Positions 16,762-26,023 of a stretch of 61,187 nucleotides of DNA are shown here, one piece after another. Made by a program: the position numbers and the translations under genes. The notes beneath the pieces were generated by a model. It saw only the letters and a list, made by a program, of their open reading frames with translations. It searched no databases and had not been told where the DNA came from. Position 1 is the stretch's first letter. Every line of letters starts with the position of its first letter. The stretch spans positions 1-61,187 of the forward strand of contig NZ_JAAKZY010000037.1 in the NCBI RefSeq assembly GCF_011045015.1. Direction: 5' to 3'. The stretch comes from Streptomyces scabichelini (GTDB taxonomy: Bacteria; Actinomycetota; Actinomycetes; Streptomycetales; Streptomycetaceae).

Positions 16762-17469
16762 ATGACTGCGTCCGTCCCCGACGCGCCCTCGGACTCGCCG
16801 GTAGCCGACCGCGTCTCCTCCGCGCTCTCCCACCTCCCGCACCCGGACAAGCCCAAGCTCCGGGGCTGGCTGCACGCCGGAATGTTCCCGGCCGTGGTCA
16901 TCTCGGGCCTGGTCCTCACCGCGCTCGCGGACTCGTCGCGCGCACGCATCGCCTGCGCGATCTACGTCCTGACCGCCTGCCTGCTGTTCGGCGTGAGCGC
17001 GCTCTACCACCGGGGCGACTGGGGACCGAAAGCCGACGGCGTACTGCGCCGGCTCGACCACGCGAACATCTTCCTGATCATCGCGGGGACCTACACACCG
17101 CTGACGATGCTGCTCCTGCCGGACACGAAGGGGCAGTGGCTCCTGTGGAGCATATGGGCCGCCGCCGCGGCGGGCATCGTCTTCCGGGTGTTCTGGGTCG
17201 GCGCCCCGCGCTGGCTCTACACCCCCTGTTACATCGCGATGGGCTGGGCGGCCGTCTTCTTCCTCCCCGACTTCATGCGCGCGGGCGGGATCACCGTCCT
17301 CGTCCTGGTCGTCGTCGGCGGCCTGCTCTACAGCGCGGGCGGCGTGATCTACGGACTCAAGCGCCCCAACCCGTCCCCGCGCTGGTTCGGCTTCCACGAG
17401 GTCTTCCACTCCTTGACGCTCGCGGCGTTCGTCGCGCACTACGTCGGGATCTCGATCGTGGCCTACTAG
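16762..17469 (+). CDS. Hemolysin III / TrhA (PAQR) family membrane protein
   Basis: 235 residues with seven predicted membrane helices. Signature residues of the PAQR/hemolysin III family are present: SALYHRG after helix 2, LDHANIFLIIAGTYTP in helix 3 and GFHEVFH in the last helix. These provide the Ser, Asp and His groups that form the intramembrane metal site in the superfamily. Bacterial members (TrhA) have been tied to membrane-lipid homeostasis rather than true haemolysis. Monocistronic; a strong terminator follows at 17520-17552. Confidence 0.9.
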   Translation: MTASVPDAPSDSPVADRVSSALSHLPHPDKPKLRGWLHAGMFPAVVISGLVLTALADSSRARIACAIYVLTACLLFGVSALYHRGDWGPKADGVLRRLDHANIFLIIAGTYTPLTMLLLPDTKGQWLLWSIWAAAAAGIVFRVFWVGAPRWLYTPCYIAMGWAAVFFLPDFMRAGGITVLVLVVVGGLLYSAGGVIYGLKRPNPSPRWFGFHEVFHSLTLAAFVAHYVGISIVAY

Positions 17470-17504
17470 CACGGGTAACCTCCCCACCCAGCACGGGTAA
17501 CCTC
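17468..17504. repeat. 15-bp direct duplication at the hemolysin III stop codon
   Basis: AGCACGGGTAACCTC at 17468-17482 and 17490-17504. The first copy begins with the last two bases of the TAG stop. Confidence 0.85.
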
Positions 17505-17519
17505 ACCGACCTCGCCTTC

Positions 17520-17552
17520 AGTGGCCGCGGCTTTCGAGCCGCGGCCACTTTT
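17520..17552 (+). terminator. Intrinsic terminator after the hemolysin III gene
   Basis: A perfect 13-bp stem (17520-17532 with 17537-17549), TTCG loop and a short T run. The canonical UUCG loop and tail make this the clearest intrinsic terminator in the window. Confidence 0.85.
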
Positions 17553-17567
17553 GCGTATGGGAGCGTA

Positions 17568-17598
17568 TTGACAGACCCAATCTTTTGACAGCTACTCT
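17568..17598 (+). promoter_or_regulatory. Promoter of the MFS/TetR operon, possibly leaderless
   Basis: TTGACA (17568-17573), 19-bp spacer, TACTCT (17593-17598). The start site would fall at or next to the A of the ATG at 17605. A second TTGACAG begins at 17585; the duplicated hexamer may form part of a TetR operator. Confidence 0.5.
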
Positions 17599-17604
17599 CA
17601 TTTC

Positions 17605-19179
17605 ATGGCTACCGTCACTCCACAAGCCGAGACCCCGCCCGACCCCCGTCGCTGGTGGGCCCTCGGCGCCCTCGTCGCGAGCATGCTCGTACTCGGCTTC
17701 GACATGACGATCCTCAACGTCGCGCTGCCGACGATGGCCGCGCAGCTGGATGCCGGCACGGGTGAGCTCCAGTGGATCGTGGACTCGTACATCGTCGTGT
17801 TCGCGGCGCTGATGCTGCCCGCCGGACTGCTCGGCGACCGCTTCGGACGGCGCAGGATGCTGATCGCGGGGCTCCTGGTGTTCCTCGCCGGCGCCATGTT
17901 CGGCACCCTCGTCTCCACGCCCGAGCTGGTCATCGCCGCCCGCACGGTCATGGGCGTGGGCGCCGCGCTGGTGATCCCGCTCGGTCTTTCCGTGCTGCCG
18001 TCGATGTTCGGGCCCGAGGAGCGCAGCAAGGCGGTCGCCGCCGTCACCGCCTCGATGGCCGCGGGCATGCCGCTCGGGCCGCTCGTCGGCGGGCTGCTGC
18101 TCGACCACTACTGGTGGGGCTCGATCTTCCTGATCAACATCCCGATGGTCGCCATCGGCGTCGCCGCCTGCCTCTTCCTGCTGCCGGAGTCCCGCGACCC
18201 GGCAACGCCCCGCGTCGACGTCCTGTCCACGGCGTACAGCGCGATCGGTCTGGGAGCGCTGGTCTTCGGCATCATCGAGGCGCCCGAGCGCGGCTGGGGC
18301 AGCCCGCTGGTCCTCGGCTCGTTCGCACTGTCCGCGGTTCTGCTCGCGGCTCTCGTCGTACGGGAACGCCGTGTGGTGCGGCCCATGCTCGACCTGAAGC
18401 TGCTCGGGCACCGCGGTTTCCTGTTCAACAGTCTGGCCGCGACGCTCGGCACCTTCGTCTTCTCCGGGCTGCTGTTCATGCTGCCGACATACCTCCAGGA
18501 GGTCGGCGGCAGTGACGCGTTCGGCACCGGGCTGCGGCTGCTGCCGATGATGGGCGGCCTGATGTTCGCCGCGCGGGCGAGCACGCCCTTGGTGCAGCGC
18601 GTGGGGCCCCGCCCGGTGGTCACCGCGGGTCTGGCGGTGCTGTGCTTCGCCGCGCTGCTCGGCTCCCGCACCGAGGCCGACAGCGGCTACGGGTTCACCG
18701 CGCTCTGGCTGACCATCGCGGGCCTGGGCTTCGGCCTCGCGATGGTGCCCGCGATGGACGCGGCGCTCGGCGGGATCCCCCGCGACGAGGCGGGCAGCGG
18801 GTCCGGGCTGCTGATGACGCTGCGGCAGGTGGGCGGCGCGATCGGTATCGCACTGCTCGGCAGCCTGGTCGCCAGTGCCTACGGCGACCGGATCGACACC
18901 TCGCGCCTCCCGGCCGAGGCCGCGGACGCGGCGCGCGAGTCGCTGACCGGCGCGCACGCGGTCGCCGAGCGGCTCGGCCTGCCCGGCCTCGCCCGCTCCG
19001 CCGACGCCGCGTACGTGGACGGCATGGGCACGGTCCTGGTGGTGTGCGGCATCGCGGCCCTGGTGACCGCCCTGCTGACGGCGGCGCTGCTGCCGAACGT
19101 ACGGCCCGCCAAGGACGGTGAGGTCGCGGAAGGCGACACTCCGGTCATGGCTCGCAGCGAATCCGATGGCGGACAATGA
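17605..19179 (+). CDS. MFS multidrug exporter, DHA2 (14-helix) type
   Basis: 524 residues with about 14 hydrophobic segments. The DHA2 motifs are present: DMTILNVALPTM in helix 1, LGDRFGRRRML in the first cytoplasmic loop (motif A) and an A-A-G-M-P-L-G-P-L motif C segment in helix 5. It should be a proton-coupled exporter of drugs or antibiotic-like compounds. No ribosome site precedes the ATG, which fits the predicted leaderless start. It overlaps the TetR gene by ATGA, so regulator and pump are made together. The compound exported is unknown. Confidence 0.92.
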   Translation: MATVTPQAETPPDPRRWWALGALVASMLVLGFDMTILNVALPTMAAQLDAGTGELQWIVDSYIVVFAALMLPAGLLGDRFGRRRMLIAGLLVFLAGAMFGTLVSTPELVIAARTVMGVGAALVIPLGLSVLPSMFGPEERSKAVAAVTASMAAGMPLGPLVGGLLLDHYWWGSIFLINIPMVAIGVAACLFLLPESRDPATPRVDVLSTAYSAIGLGALVFGIIEAPERGWGSPLVLGSFALSAVLLAALVVRERRVVRPMLDLKLLGHRGFLFNSLAATLGTFVFSGLLFMLPTYLQEVGGSDAFGTGLRLLPMMGGLMFAARASTPLVQRVGPRPVVTAGLAVLCFAALLGSRTEADSGYGFTALWLTIAGLGFGLAMVPAMDAALGGIPRDEAGSGSGLLMTLRQVGGAIGIALLGSLVASAYGDRIDTSRLPAEAADAARESLTGAHAVAERLGLPGLARSADAAYVDGMGTVLVVCGIAALVTALLTAALLPNVRPAKDGEVAEGDTPVMARSESDGGQ

Positions 19180-19817
19180 CGGGCATGACCACGGCACGAA
19201 CCTCCCTGCCCGAAGCCGCCCGGCACCTGAGCCTGCGGGAGCGGAAGAAGCTCAAGACGCGCATCGCGATCAGGAACGCCACGTATGAGCTGATCGAGGA
19301 GCAGGGGTACGACGCCACGACCGTCGAGCAGATCGCGGAGCGCGCGGAGGTCTCGCCGAGCACCGTCTTCCGCTACTTCCCGGTCAAGGAGGACATCGTC
19401 CTCACGGACGAGTACGACCCCCTGGCGGTGGAGATGCTGCGGTCGCGTCCGGAGGACGAGAGTCTGCTGGACTCGATGCGGTTCATCATCCGGCGGTCGA
19501 TGGACATGGCGATCGCCGACGACCCGACCTTCGCGGATCGGGAGATGAAGCTGCGCGTCGGACTGATGGCGAACGTCCCGGCCGTGCGCTCCCGGGTCAT
19601 GGAGACCATGTCCGTCACGGGCCGCCTGATGTGCGGGGCGATCGCGGAGCGCACCGGACGGCACGAGAACGACCTGGAGGTACGGGTCTACACCATGGGG
19701 CTGATGGGCGCTCTCCTCGAAGCGACCATCTACTGGGCCGAGCACGACTACCAAGACGACGTCCTGGACCTGATCGACCGCACCCTCGCCACCTTCAAGG
19801 ACCTGCCCAGGCGATGA
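19176..19817 (+). CDS. TetR family regulator of the adjacent exporter
   Basis: 213 residues. The N-terminal TetR helix-turn-helix (about 20-70) contains the typical TTVEQIAERAEVSPSTVFRYFPVKEDIV. The helical C-terminal domain is variable and should bind the inducer. The start overlaps the exporter stop by ATGA. Autoregulation at the duplicated TTGACAG region before 17605 is the simplest model; the inducer is probably a substrate of the pump. Confidence 0.92.
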   Translation: MTGMTTARTSLPEAARHLSLRERKKLKTRIAIRNATYELIEEQGYDATTVEQIAERAEVSPSTVFRYFPVKEDIVLTDEYDPLAVEMLRSRPEDESLLDSMRFIIRRSMDMAIADDPTFADREMKLRVGLMANVPAVRSRVMETMSVTGRLMCGAIAERTGRHENDLEVRVYTMGLMGALLEATIYWAEHDYQDDVLDLIDRTLATFKDLPRR

Positions 19818-19899
19818 CCCGGGCGACGGCCCGGACGACGGCCTCAGGGCGCCGGAAAAGGACCGGGCCGCCGTACCGCGGTCATGGCATCCTGACCCC

Positions 19900-20625
19900 G
19901 TGAACGGTCCGGAGATCCACGTCGAGTTCGCCCCCGAGCTGGGCATGTTCGTGCCGCAGGCGCGGCGCGCGGGGGCCACGGAGGTCGTCACCGACGGGGT
20001 CTCCACGCTCGGGCATGTCGTGGAGTCGCTGGGTGTGCCGCTGACGGAGGTCGGCGGGCTCGTCGTGGACGGGCGTGAGGTGCCCGTGTCGTACGTCCCG
20101 GTGGCGGGTGACTCCGTCGAGGTGCGGGCCGTCGAACGGCCGCAGCAGGTGCCGGGGGCGCCGCTCCGTTTCCTGCTCGACGTCCACCTCGGCACGCTCG
20201 CCCGGCGGCTGCGGCTGCTCGGCGTGGACGCGGCGTACGAGTCCACCGACATCGGCGACCCGGCCCTCTCCGCGCGCTCGGCGGCCGAGCGGCGCGTGAT
20301 GCTCAGCCGCGACCGGGGCCTGCTGCGCCGCCGCGAGCTGTGGGCCGGCGCGTTCGTCTACAGCACGCGGCCCGATGACCAACTCCGGGACGTACTGGGC
20401 CGGTTCGAGCCCGAGCTGAAGCCGTGGACGCGCTGCACGGCCTGCAACGGCATGCTCGAAGAGGCCGCCAAGGAGGACATCGCCGACCGGCTCGAAGGCG
20501 GGACGCAGCGCTCGTACGACGTGTTCGCGCAGTGCGGGGAATGTGGGCGCCTGTACTGGCGGGGCGCGCATCACGACCGCCTTGAGGCGATCGTGATGCG
20601 CGCCGTAACGGAGTTCGGCTCCTGA
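19900..20625 (+). CDS. Mut7-C RNAse domain protein with N-terminal ubiquitin-like fold
   Basis: 241 residues. An N-terminal beta-grasp (ThiS/MoaD-like) domain spans about 1-80 and a PIN-like Mut7-C domain about 85-235. The latter shows LDVHLGTLARRLRLLG, the conserved acidic residue in MLSRDRGLLRR, and a zinc ribbon (CTACNG, then CGECGRLYW). Mut7-C proteins are predicted nucleases named from the 3'-5' exonuclease Mut7. The ubiquitin-like domain may recruit partners. GTG start, 82 bp after the TetR gene. The RNA target is unknown. Confidence 0.85.
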   Translation: MNGPEIHVEFAPELGMFVPQARRAGATEVVTDGVSTLGHVVESLGVPLTEVGGLVVDGREVPVSYVPVAGDSVEVRAVERPQQVPGAPLRFLLDVHLGTLARRLRLLGVDAAYESTDIGDPALSARSAAERRVMLSRDRGLLRRRELWAGAFVYSTRPDDQLRDVLGRFEPELKPWTRCTACNGMLEEAAKEDIADRLEGGTQRSYDVFAQCGECGRLYWRGAHHDRLEAIVMRAVTEFGS

Positions 20626-20628
20626 AGC

Positions 20629-20657
20629 TGCGCCCCGTAGGGGCGCGGGGCAGTGTG
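20629..20657 (+). repeat. Dispersed intergenic element, short copy E
   Basis: Only the hairpin GCGCCCC-GTA-GGGGCGC and a few bases of tail remain, 4 nt after the Mut7-C stop. Same location and orientation as the full copies; likely terminator between convergent genes. Confidence 0.6.
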
Positions 20658-20660
20658 CAG

Positions 20661-22691
20661 TCAAGAGACCAGCTTCTCCCGGAGGGACCCCGCGTCCGTC
20701 ACCGGTGCGTCGCAGGTGAACCGGCGGCAGACGTACGCCGCCGGTTCGCCCTCGACCAGCGGGCGGTCGGCGAGGAGCGGGAGTTCGTCGCTGCCGGGGG
20801 TGCCCACAGCGACGACCGCGCCTGGGGCGGTGGTCAGGAGGGCCGTGCGGTGGAGTTCCTTCGTCGCCGGGTCGTCCTCCGGTCCGACGACGGCCACCTC
20901 ACGCGGCCCGTCCAGCAGGGCCTCCGCGGTCGCGAGTCCCCAGCCGATGAAGCGCGGGGCGCGCGGGCCGAGCGCCTTGACGACGCCCAACGCCCCTTCC
21001 GCGGCGGTGCGATGGGGCTCGGCGCCGGTCTGGGCCGCATAGCTCAGCAGGGCACCGGCGGCCGCGCTCCACCCGGAGGGCGTGGCGCTGTCGGTCGGGT
21101 CCTGCGGGCGGCGGATCAGCTTCTCGGCGTCGGCGGCCGTGTCGTACAAGGCACCGGACTCCTCGTCGACGAACCGCACCAGCACATGGTCGAGCAGGAA
21201 CCCGGCGAACTCCAGCCAGACCCCCTCACCGGTCACCGAGGCGAGCGCCAGGAAGCCCTCGGCCACATCCGCGTAGTCCTCCAACACGCCTGCGTTGGCG
21301 CCGACTTGGCCGTCCTTCGACGTACGGGCGAGCCGGGCGCGCTCGTCCAGATGAAGACGTACGAGGAGATCGGCGGCCTCGAGCGCGGCCTCGACGAGGT
21401 CGGGGCGGTCGAAATACGCGCCGGTCTCCGCGAGGGCGGCGATGGCGAGACCGTTCCAGGCGGCGACCACCTTGTCGTCGCGGCCGGGAGCGGGCCGCTG
21501 CGCACGGGCCCGGTTGAGGCGCTGCTTGACGGACTCGATCCGCTCGGCGTCGAACACGCCTTCCTGCTGCGGCAGTTGCAGAACGGAGGCGCCCTCTTCG
21601 AAGGTGCCCTCCTCCGTCACGCCGAAGTACAGGGCGGCGAGTTCGGCGTCCTCCTCGCCGAGGATCTCGGTGAGTTGCCGGGGCGTCCACACGTAGTACG
21701 CGCCCTCGACATGCTTCCCCGTACCGTCATCGCTGTCCGCGTCGAGCGCGGAAGCGAACCCGCCCTCGTTCGTGCGGAGTTCGCGGACCATGAAGTCGGC
21801 GGTTTCGAGGGCGACGCGACGGGCCAGGTCGGAGCCGGTGGCGCGCCACAAGTGGGCGTACACACGGCACAGCAGGGCATTGTCGTAGAGCATCTTCTCG
21901 AAGTGGGGCACGACCCACTCGCGGTCCACGGAGTACCGGGCGAACCCCCCGCCCAACTGGTCGTAGATGCCCCCGCGCGCCATCCGCTCACATGTATCGG
22001 CGGCCATCTGCAACGCGCCCTCGGCCCCGGTCCGCGCGTGATGCCGCAACAGGAACTCGATCGCCATGGACGGCGGGAACTTCGGCGCCCCGCCGAAGCC
22101 GCCGCGCTGGGCGTCGTAGTCCCGAGTGAGCCCGAGCAGCGCCTGCGCCAGCTCCTCCTCACCGGGCACGGTCGTGTCCCCGTACGAGATCTCCCGCCCG
22201 GCAAGATCCCGCGCGATCTTCCCGGCGACGTCGGCGACCTCCTCACGCCGGTCGCTCCACGCGCTGTGCACCCCTTCCAGCACCTGCCGGAAGGAGGGCA
22301 TGCCCTGCCGGGGCGCGGGCGGGAAGTAGGTGCCGAAGTAGAAGGGCTCGGCGTCCGGGGTGAGGAAGACAGTCATGGGCCAGCCGCCCTGCCCGGTCGC
22401 CGCCTGCACGGCCTCCATGTAGACGGCATCCACGTCGGGCCGCTCCTCGCGGTCGACCTTGATGCTCAGGAAGTGCGCGTTGAGGTAGTCGGCGGTCTCC
22501 CGGTCCTCGAACGACTCGTGAGCCATGACATGACACCAGTGGCAGCTGCTGTAGCCGACGCTCAGCAGCACGGGAACGCCCCGTTTGCGCGCCTCTTCGA
22601 AGGCCTCGGCCGACCAGGGCCACCAGTCGACCGGGTTCTCGGCGTGCTGGAGGAGGTAGGGGGACGTTTCGTGGGCCAGTCGGTTCGGCAT
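20661..22691 (-). CDS. YyaL-type thioredoxin-domain protein (DUF255)
   Basis: 676 residues. An N-terminal thioredoxin-like domain (about 1-165) with [21 protein letters not shown], the redox-like SSCHWCHVM pair and [11 protein letters not shown] is followed by a six-hairpin-type alpha/alpha barrel. This is the Spermatogenesis-associated protein 20/YyaL layout. The biochemical role of the family is poorly known. I chose ATG at 22691, which has GCAGGA at good spacing; the ATG at 22700 sits too close to it. Monocistronic and divergent from the STAND operon. Confidence 0.9.
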   Translation of the reverse strand: MPNRLAHETSPYLLQHAENPVDWWPWSAEAFEEARKRGVPVLLSVGYSSCHWCHVMAHESFEDRETADYLNAHFLSIKVDREERPDVDAVYMEAVQAATGQGGWPMTVFLTPDAEPFYFGTYFPPAPRQGMPSFRQVLEGVHSAWSDRREEVADVAGKIARDLAGREISYGDTTVPGEEELAQALLGLTRDYDAQRGGFGGAPKFPPSMAIEFLLRHHARTGAEGALQMAADTCERMARGGIYDQLGGGFARYSVDREWVVPHFEKMLYDNALLCRVYAHLWRATGSDLARRVALETADFMVRELRTNEGGFASALDADSDDGTGKHVEGAYYVWTPRQLTEILGEEDAELAALYFGVTEEGTFEEGASVLQLPQQEGVFDAERIESVKQRLNRARAQRPAPGRDDKVVAAWNGLAIAALAETGAYFDRPDLVEAALEAADLLVRLHLDERARLARTSKDGQVGANAGVLEDYADVAEGFLALASVTGEGVWLEFAGFLLDHVLVRFVDEESGALYDTAADAEKLIRRPQDPTDSATPSGWSAAAGALLSYAAQTGAEPHRTAAEGALGVVKALGPRAPRFIGWGLATAEALLDGPREVAVVGPEDDPATKELHRTALLTTAPGAVVAVGTPGSDELPLLADRPLVEGEPAAYVCRRFTCDAPVTDAGSLREKLVS

Positions 22692-22816
22692 GGGGTCCAT
22701 CCTGCCGCAGTACCCGCAATTCCCCGGACAAGCCGTGATCGCTGCCCTCTCGCGCCGACGTGCCGTCCGCAGGACACTTGGCCGGGAAAGTCATCGCTGG
22801 CGGAGGGGGACCTGAC

Positions 22817-25800
22817 ATGCGGGACAGCCATCGGGCGGAAGCCGAGCGGCTGTTGGCCCGGGCCGTGGAGGAGGAGGTTCGGCGCTCGGGCGGGCGGACC
22901 GATGGGAGCGTGCTGCTGTCGCGGGCGCGTGGGGCGCTGGACGCCATCGCGGAGACGGCCGCGGAGGAGTACGAGGCGTACACGAAGGCGCTGGACGAGG
23001 CGGAGGCGGGCCGGCTGACCTTCGGGCAGCGGTACGCGCGCGAGGGTGGGGGGACTGCGCTGCTGGTGGCGGCCGTCGCGGCGGTCGCGGCCGGCGTCAC
23101 GGACCTGGCCTTCGGTACGGGTGCGGGGACGGCGGTCGGTGCCGGGGCCGTGGTCGGTGTGGCGGGCGCCGCGACCACCGTGCTGAAGGTGACCGCCTCC
23201 CATCTGCCGGCCGCCAGCCGCCGGGCCGGGGCCCTGAGCCAGCCGGGCGGCCCCGAGCAGCTGCGGCTCCAGTGGCTGACCGCCCTTGAGGTACGCGGCA
23301 TCCGCCCGTTCCTCGACCAGCAGCGGGTGCTCAGCGCGTCCACGGGGCCGAAGAAGAAGGCGCCACAGCTACGGGGTACGGACAAGAGCGCGGCGGCACG
23401 CAGGCGCAGTGTCCTGGAGCGGTCCTTCGACCAGCTCCCGGAGCCGGAGGGGCCGTTCGCGGGCCGCAGGCAGGAGCTGGGACGGGTGGCGCAGTGGGTG
23501 CACGCGGCCCGCGCGAGCACGGAGACCAAGCCGACGGTGGTCGTGCTGCACGGCGCTCCGGGCTCGGGCCGCAGCACCCTCGCGATCCGTGCCGCGCACG
23601 CGCTGAGGGATCAGTTCCGGGGCGCGTGCGTGGTGGATCTGCGCGGCGACAGCCCGGAGGAGCCGCCGCTGTCCACCCGTGACGCGCTGCTGCACCTGCT
23701 CAACCGGCTCGGCGCGTCCCGCGAGCAGTTGCTGTTCCGGGAGCGTTCCTCGCCGGAGCAGCAGGTGCGGCGGCTGAGCGAGCTCTATCACCAGCATCTG
23801 ACGGGCCTGCCCGTGACGATCGTGCTGGACGACGCGAGCGATGCGGAGCAGGTACGGACCCTCGTGCCCGAGCGCTCCGACAGCCTCGTCCTGGTCACCG
23901 CCCGCAAACCGCTCGACCTGCCCGCCGACCTCCCCGCCTGGGTGCACCAGCTCTCCGTGGACGCGCTGGACGCGTCGGGCGCCGAGGAGCTGCTGAACGC
24001 GGCGGCACAGGACACCTCGGGCCCGTACGACGCCGAATCCTGCGACCGGGTGAGGGAGTTGTGCGGCGGCCTGCCCCTCGCGCTGCGCATCGCGGGCTCC
24101 GCACTGGGCCCGCGTACGCACCGGCAGCTCGCCACCGATCTGGCGGCGTACGGCCCGGTCGAGCCGGTCGAACGGGTGCTGTGGCTGCGCTACACGGACC
24201 AGTCCGACACGGCCCGGCGGCTGTGCAGAAGGCTGGCTCTGGCGGGCCGCGCGTCGCTGGGCGCGGCCGCGGCGGCCGCCCTGCTCGCGACGGACGAAGC
24301 GGAGGCGACCCGGCACCTGGAGGCCCTGTCGCACGCCGGCCTCATCGACCACGTACGCGGCAGCCGCTACCGCCTGCACGACCTCGTCCGCGCCTTCGCG
24401 CAGGCCCGCCTGCTGGACGAGGAGGAACCTGCCGAGCGTACGGCCGCGCAGGAACGTCTCATCGTGAACTACGGGGAGTTGGCCGACTCGGTGATCCGCC
24501 TGGTCGACGGCAAGACGTCGACGCGCGCGGACACGGTCGGCCCGCACGGGTTCACCTCGCTGGACGCGGCGCTGCGCTGGCTGGACGACGAGTCGAGCTT
24601 CATCACGGCGGCCCTGCGGCACGCGGAGGGCGTGGACCAGGCGGCCGTACTGAACCTGCTCGGCGCCCTGTGCGACTACTGCCTGCTGCGCGGCGACCTC
24701 TACCGCCTGGGCGAGATCAGCGAGTTGACGCAGGCGGTGGACCAGGGACTGCTCATGCGCTCGGTCCAGTGGCGCACGGGCATCGCGGCCCGCCAGCTCG
24801 GCGAACTCGACAAGGCGCGTACGCAGCTCGCCTCCGTGGTGGACCTCTACTTCGAGGCGCACCACGACGCGGGCGCGGCAAGGGCGTTGTGCTCCCTCGG
24901 GATCACGCTCCACCACCAGGGCAACCTCACGGAGGCGGCGGCCAGGCTCCAGGAGGCCATGGACCTCCAGGCCTCCCCCGAGCTCGCGGCGGACCGCGCC
25001 TGGACGATGCACGCGCTGGCGGCGGTGGAACGGGACCGGGCTCGCCTCGCCACGGCCCTGGAGCTGCTGACCCAGGCCCTGGTCCTGCACCGCCACGGCG
25101 AGTCCGTGCACGGTGAGGCCTGGGCCCACTTCCAGCTCGGCCAGCTGGGCCTGCGCATGGGCGACGTACCGCGCGCGGAGGCGGAACTCCGCGAGGCCCT
25201 CGACCTGTACGGCCGCACCCGCGACGCCCGCGGCGAGGCCTGGGCCCTGACCCAGCTCGCCCGTGCCCGGCTGGTCGACGGCGACCCGTCCTCCGCCGTG
25301 GACGGCCTCCGCCAGGCGATCTCCCGCCACCGCGACAACGAGGACGCGCGCGGCGAGGCGTGGACGGTGTACTACCTGGGCCAGGCGCTGGAGGAGTCGG
25401 GCAGCCTGGATCAGGCGGTGCGGGAGCTGGAGCGTTCGCGGACGATGTTCTCGCGGATACGGGACGTGTACGGGCTGGCCTGCGCCCGCCACCACTCGGC
25501 CCGCGCCACCCGCGACCAACGGGCCGCCCAGACGGGCTCGTTGCGCAACTCGGGCTTCGCCCGCCAACTGCTCGTGGACGCCCGGGCGGACTTCCAGCGC
25601 ATCGGCGTGGCCCATGGCGAAGCCTGGACCTGCCTGGAACTGGCGGTGGTCGACGCGGGCAACGCCCGTACGCAGTCCGCCCTCACCTTGTGCGACGAGG
25701 CGGCCTCGCTCTTCGCCTCCTACGGCGACCGCAGAGGCGAGGACTGGGCCCGGTTCCTGCGCTGCACCCTGCTCCCGTACGCCTCCCCCGGCGGCAACGA

Positions 25801-26020
25801 AATCGGCACCGCCGTCGCCCAGGAGGAACTGACCCAGCTGGCCCGTACCGACCATCCGGCTCGGGACGGAAAGCTCGACGACTACGTGGGGGCGTATCAG
25901 CTGCTGCTGGAGCGGGGGATCGATCTGGACGCGGGCTGGCAGGCCTGGCGGCTGGGGATGGTGCCCAGTCGGCATGCGCGGGAGGTCATGGGGGTGCAGG
26001 TCGCGGCGGGGAAGGGTTGA
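22817..26020 (+). CDS. STAND NTPase with N-terminal membrane helices and TPR arm
   Basis: 1067 residues. A helical N-terminus (1-75) leads into two hydrophobic segments (about 80-95 and 101-125) that may place it at the membrane. An NB-ARC-like STAND module spans about 210-500: Walker A GAPGSGRST at 246-254 with Arg in place of the invariant Lys, Walker B TIVLDDAS, and GLPLALRIAGSAL. A winged-helix region follows, then a long tetratricopeptide arm (about 640-1010) with repeated GEAW motifs. STAND proteins act as ligand-triggered switches; the TPR arm would be the sensor. ATG at 22817 has GGAGGGGG upstream. The next gene starts 3 bp after the stop. First gene of a four-gene operon. Confidence 0.87.
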   Translation: MRDSHRAEAERLLARAVEEEVRRSGGRTDGSVLLSRARGALDAIAETAAEEYEAYTKALDEAEAGRLTFGQRYAREGGGTALLVAAVAAVAAGVTDLAFGTGAGTAVGAGAVVGVAGAATTVLKVTASHLPAASRRAGALSQPGGPEQLRLQWLTALEVRGIRPFLDQQRVLSASTGPKKKAPQLRGTDKSAAARRRSVLERSFDQLPEPEGPFAGRRQELGRVAQWVHAARASTETKPTVVVLHGAPGSGRSTLAIRAAHALRDQFRGACVVDLRGDSPEEPPLSTRDALLHLLNRLGASREQLLFRERSSPEQQVRRLSELYHQHLTGLPVTIVLDDASDAEQVRTLVPERSDSLVLVTARKPLDLPADLPAWVHQLSVDALDASGAEELLNAAAQDTSGPYDAESCDRVRELCGGLPLALRIAGSALGPRTHRQLATDLAAYGPVEPVERVLWLRYTDQSDTARRLCRRLALAGRASLGAAAAAALLATDEAEATRHLEALSHAGLIDHVRGSRYRLHDLVRAFAQARLLDEEEPAERTAAQERLIVNYGELADSVIRLVDGKTSTRADTVGPHGFTSLDAALRWLDDESSFITAALRHAEGVDQAAVLNLLGALCDYCLLRGDLYRLGEISELTQAVDQGLLMRSVQWRTGIAARQLGELDKARTQLASVVDLYFEAHHDAGAARALCSLGITLHHQGNLTEAAARLQEAMDLQASPELAADRAWTMHALAAVERDRARLATALELLTQALVLHRHGESVHGEAWAHFQLGQLGLRMGDVPRAEAELREALDLYGRTRDARGEAWALTQLARARLVDGDPSSAVDGLRQAISRHRDNEDARGEAWTVYYLGQALEESGSLDQAVRELERSRTMFSRIRDVYGLACARHHSARATRDQRAAQTGSLRNSGFARQLLVDARADFQRIGVAHGEAWTCLELAVVDAGNARTQSALTLCDEAASLFASYGDRRGEDWARFLRCTLLPYASPGGNEIGTAVAQEELTQLARTDHPARDGKLDDYVGAYQLLLERGIDLDAGWQAWRLGMVPSRHAREVMGVQVAAGKG

Positions 26021-26023
26021 GCG

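Noticed and set aside
23369..25975. An 868-codon minus-strand frame inside the first STAND gene
   Set aside because: Antisense shadow; the plus strand carries a P-loop, Walker B and TPR pattern with tight operon spacing.
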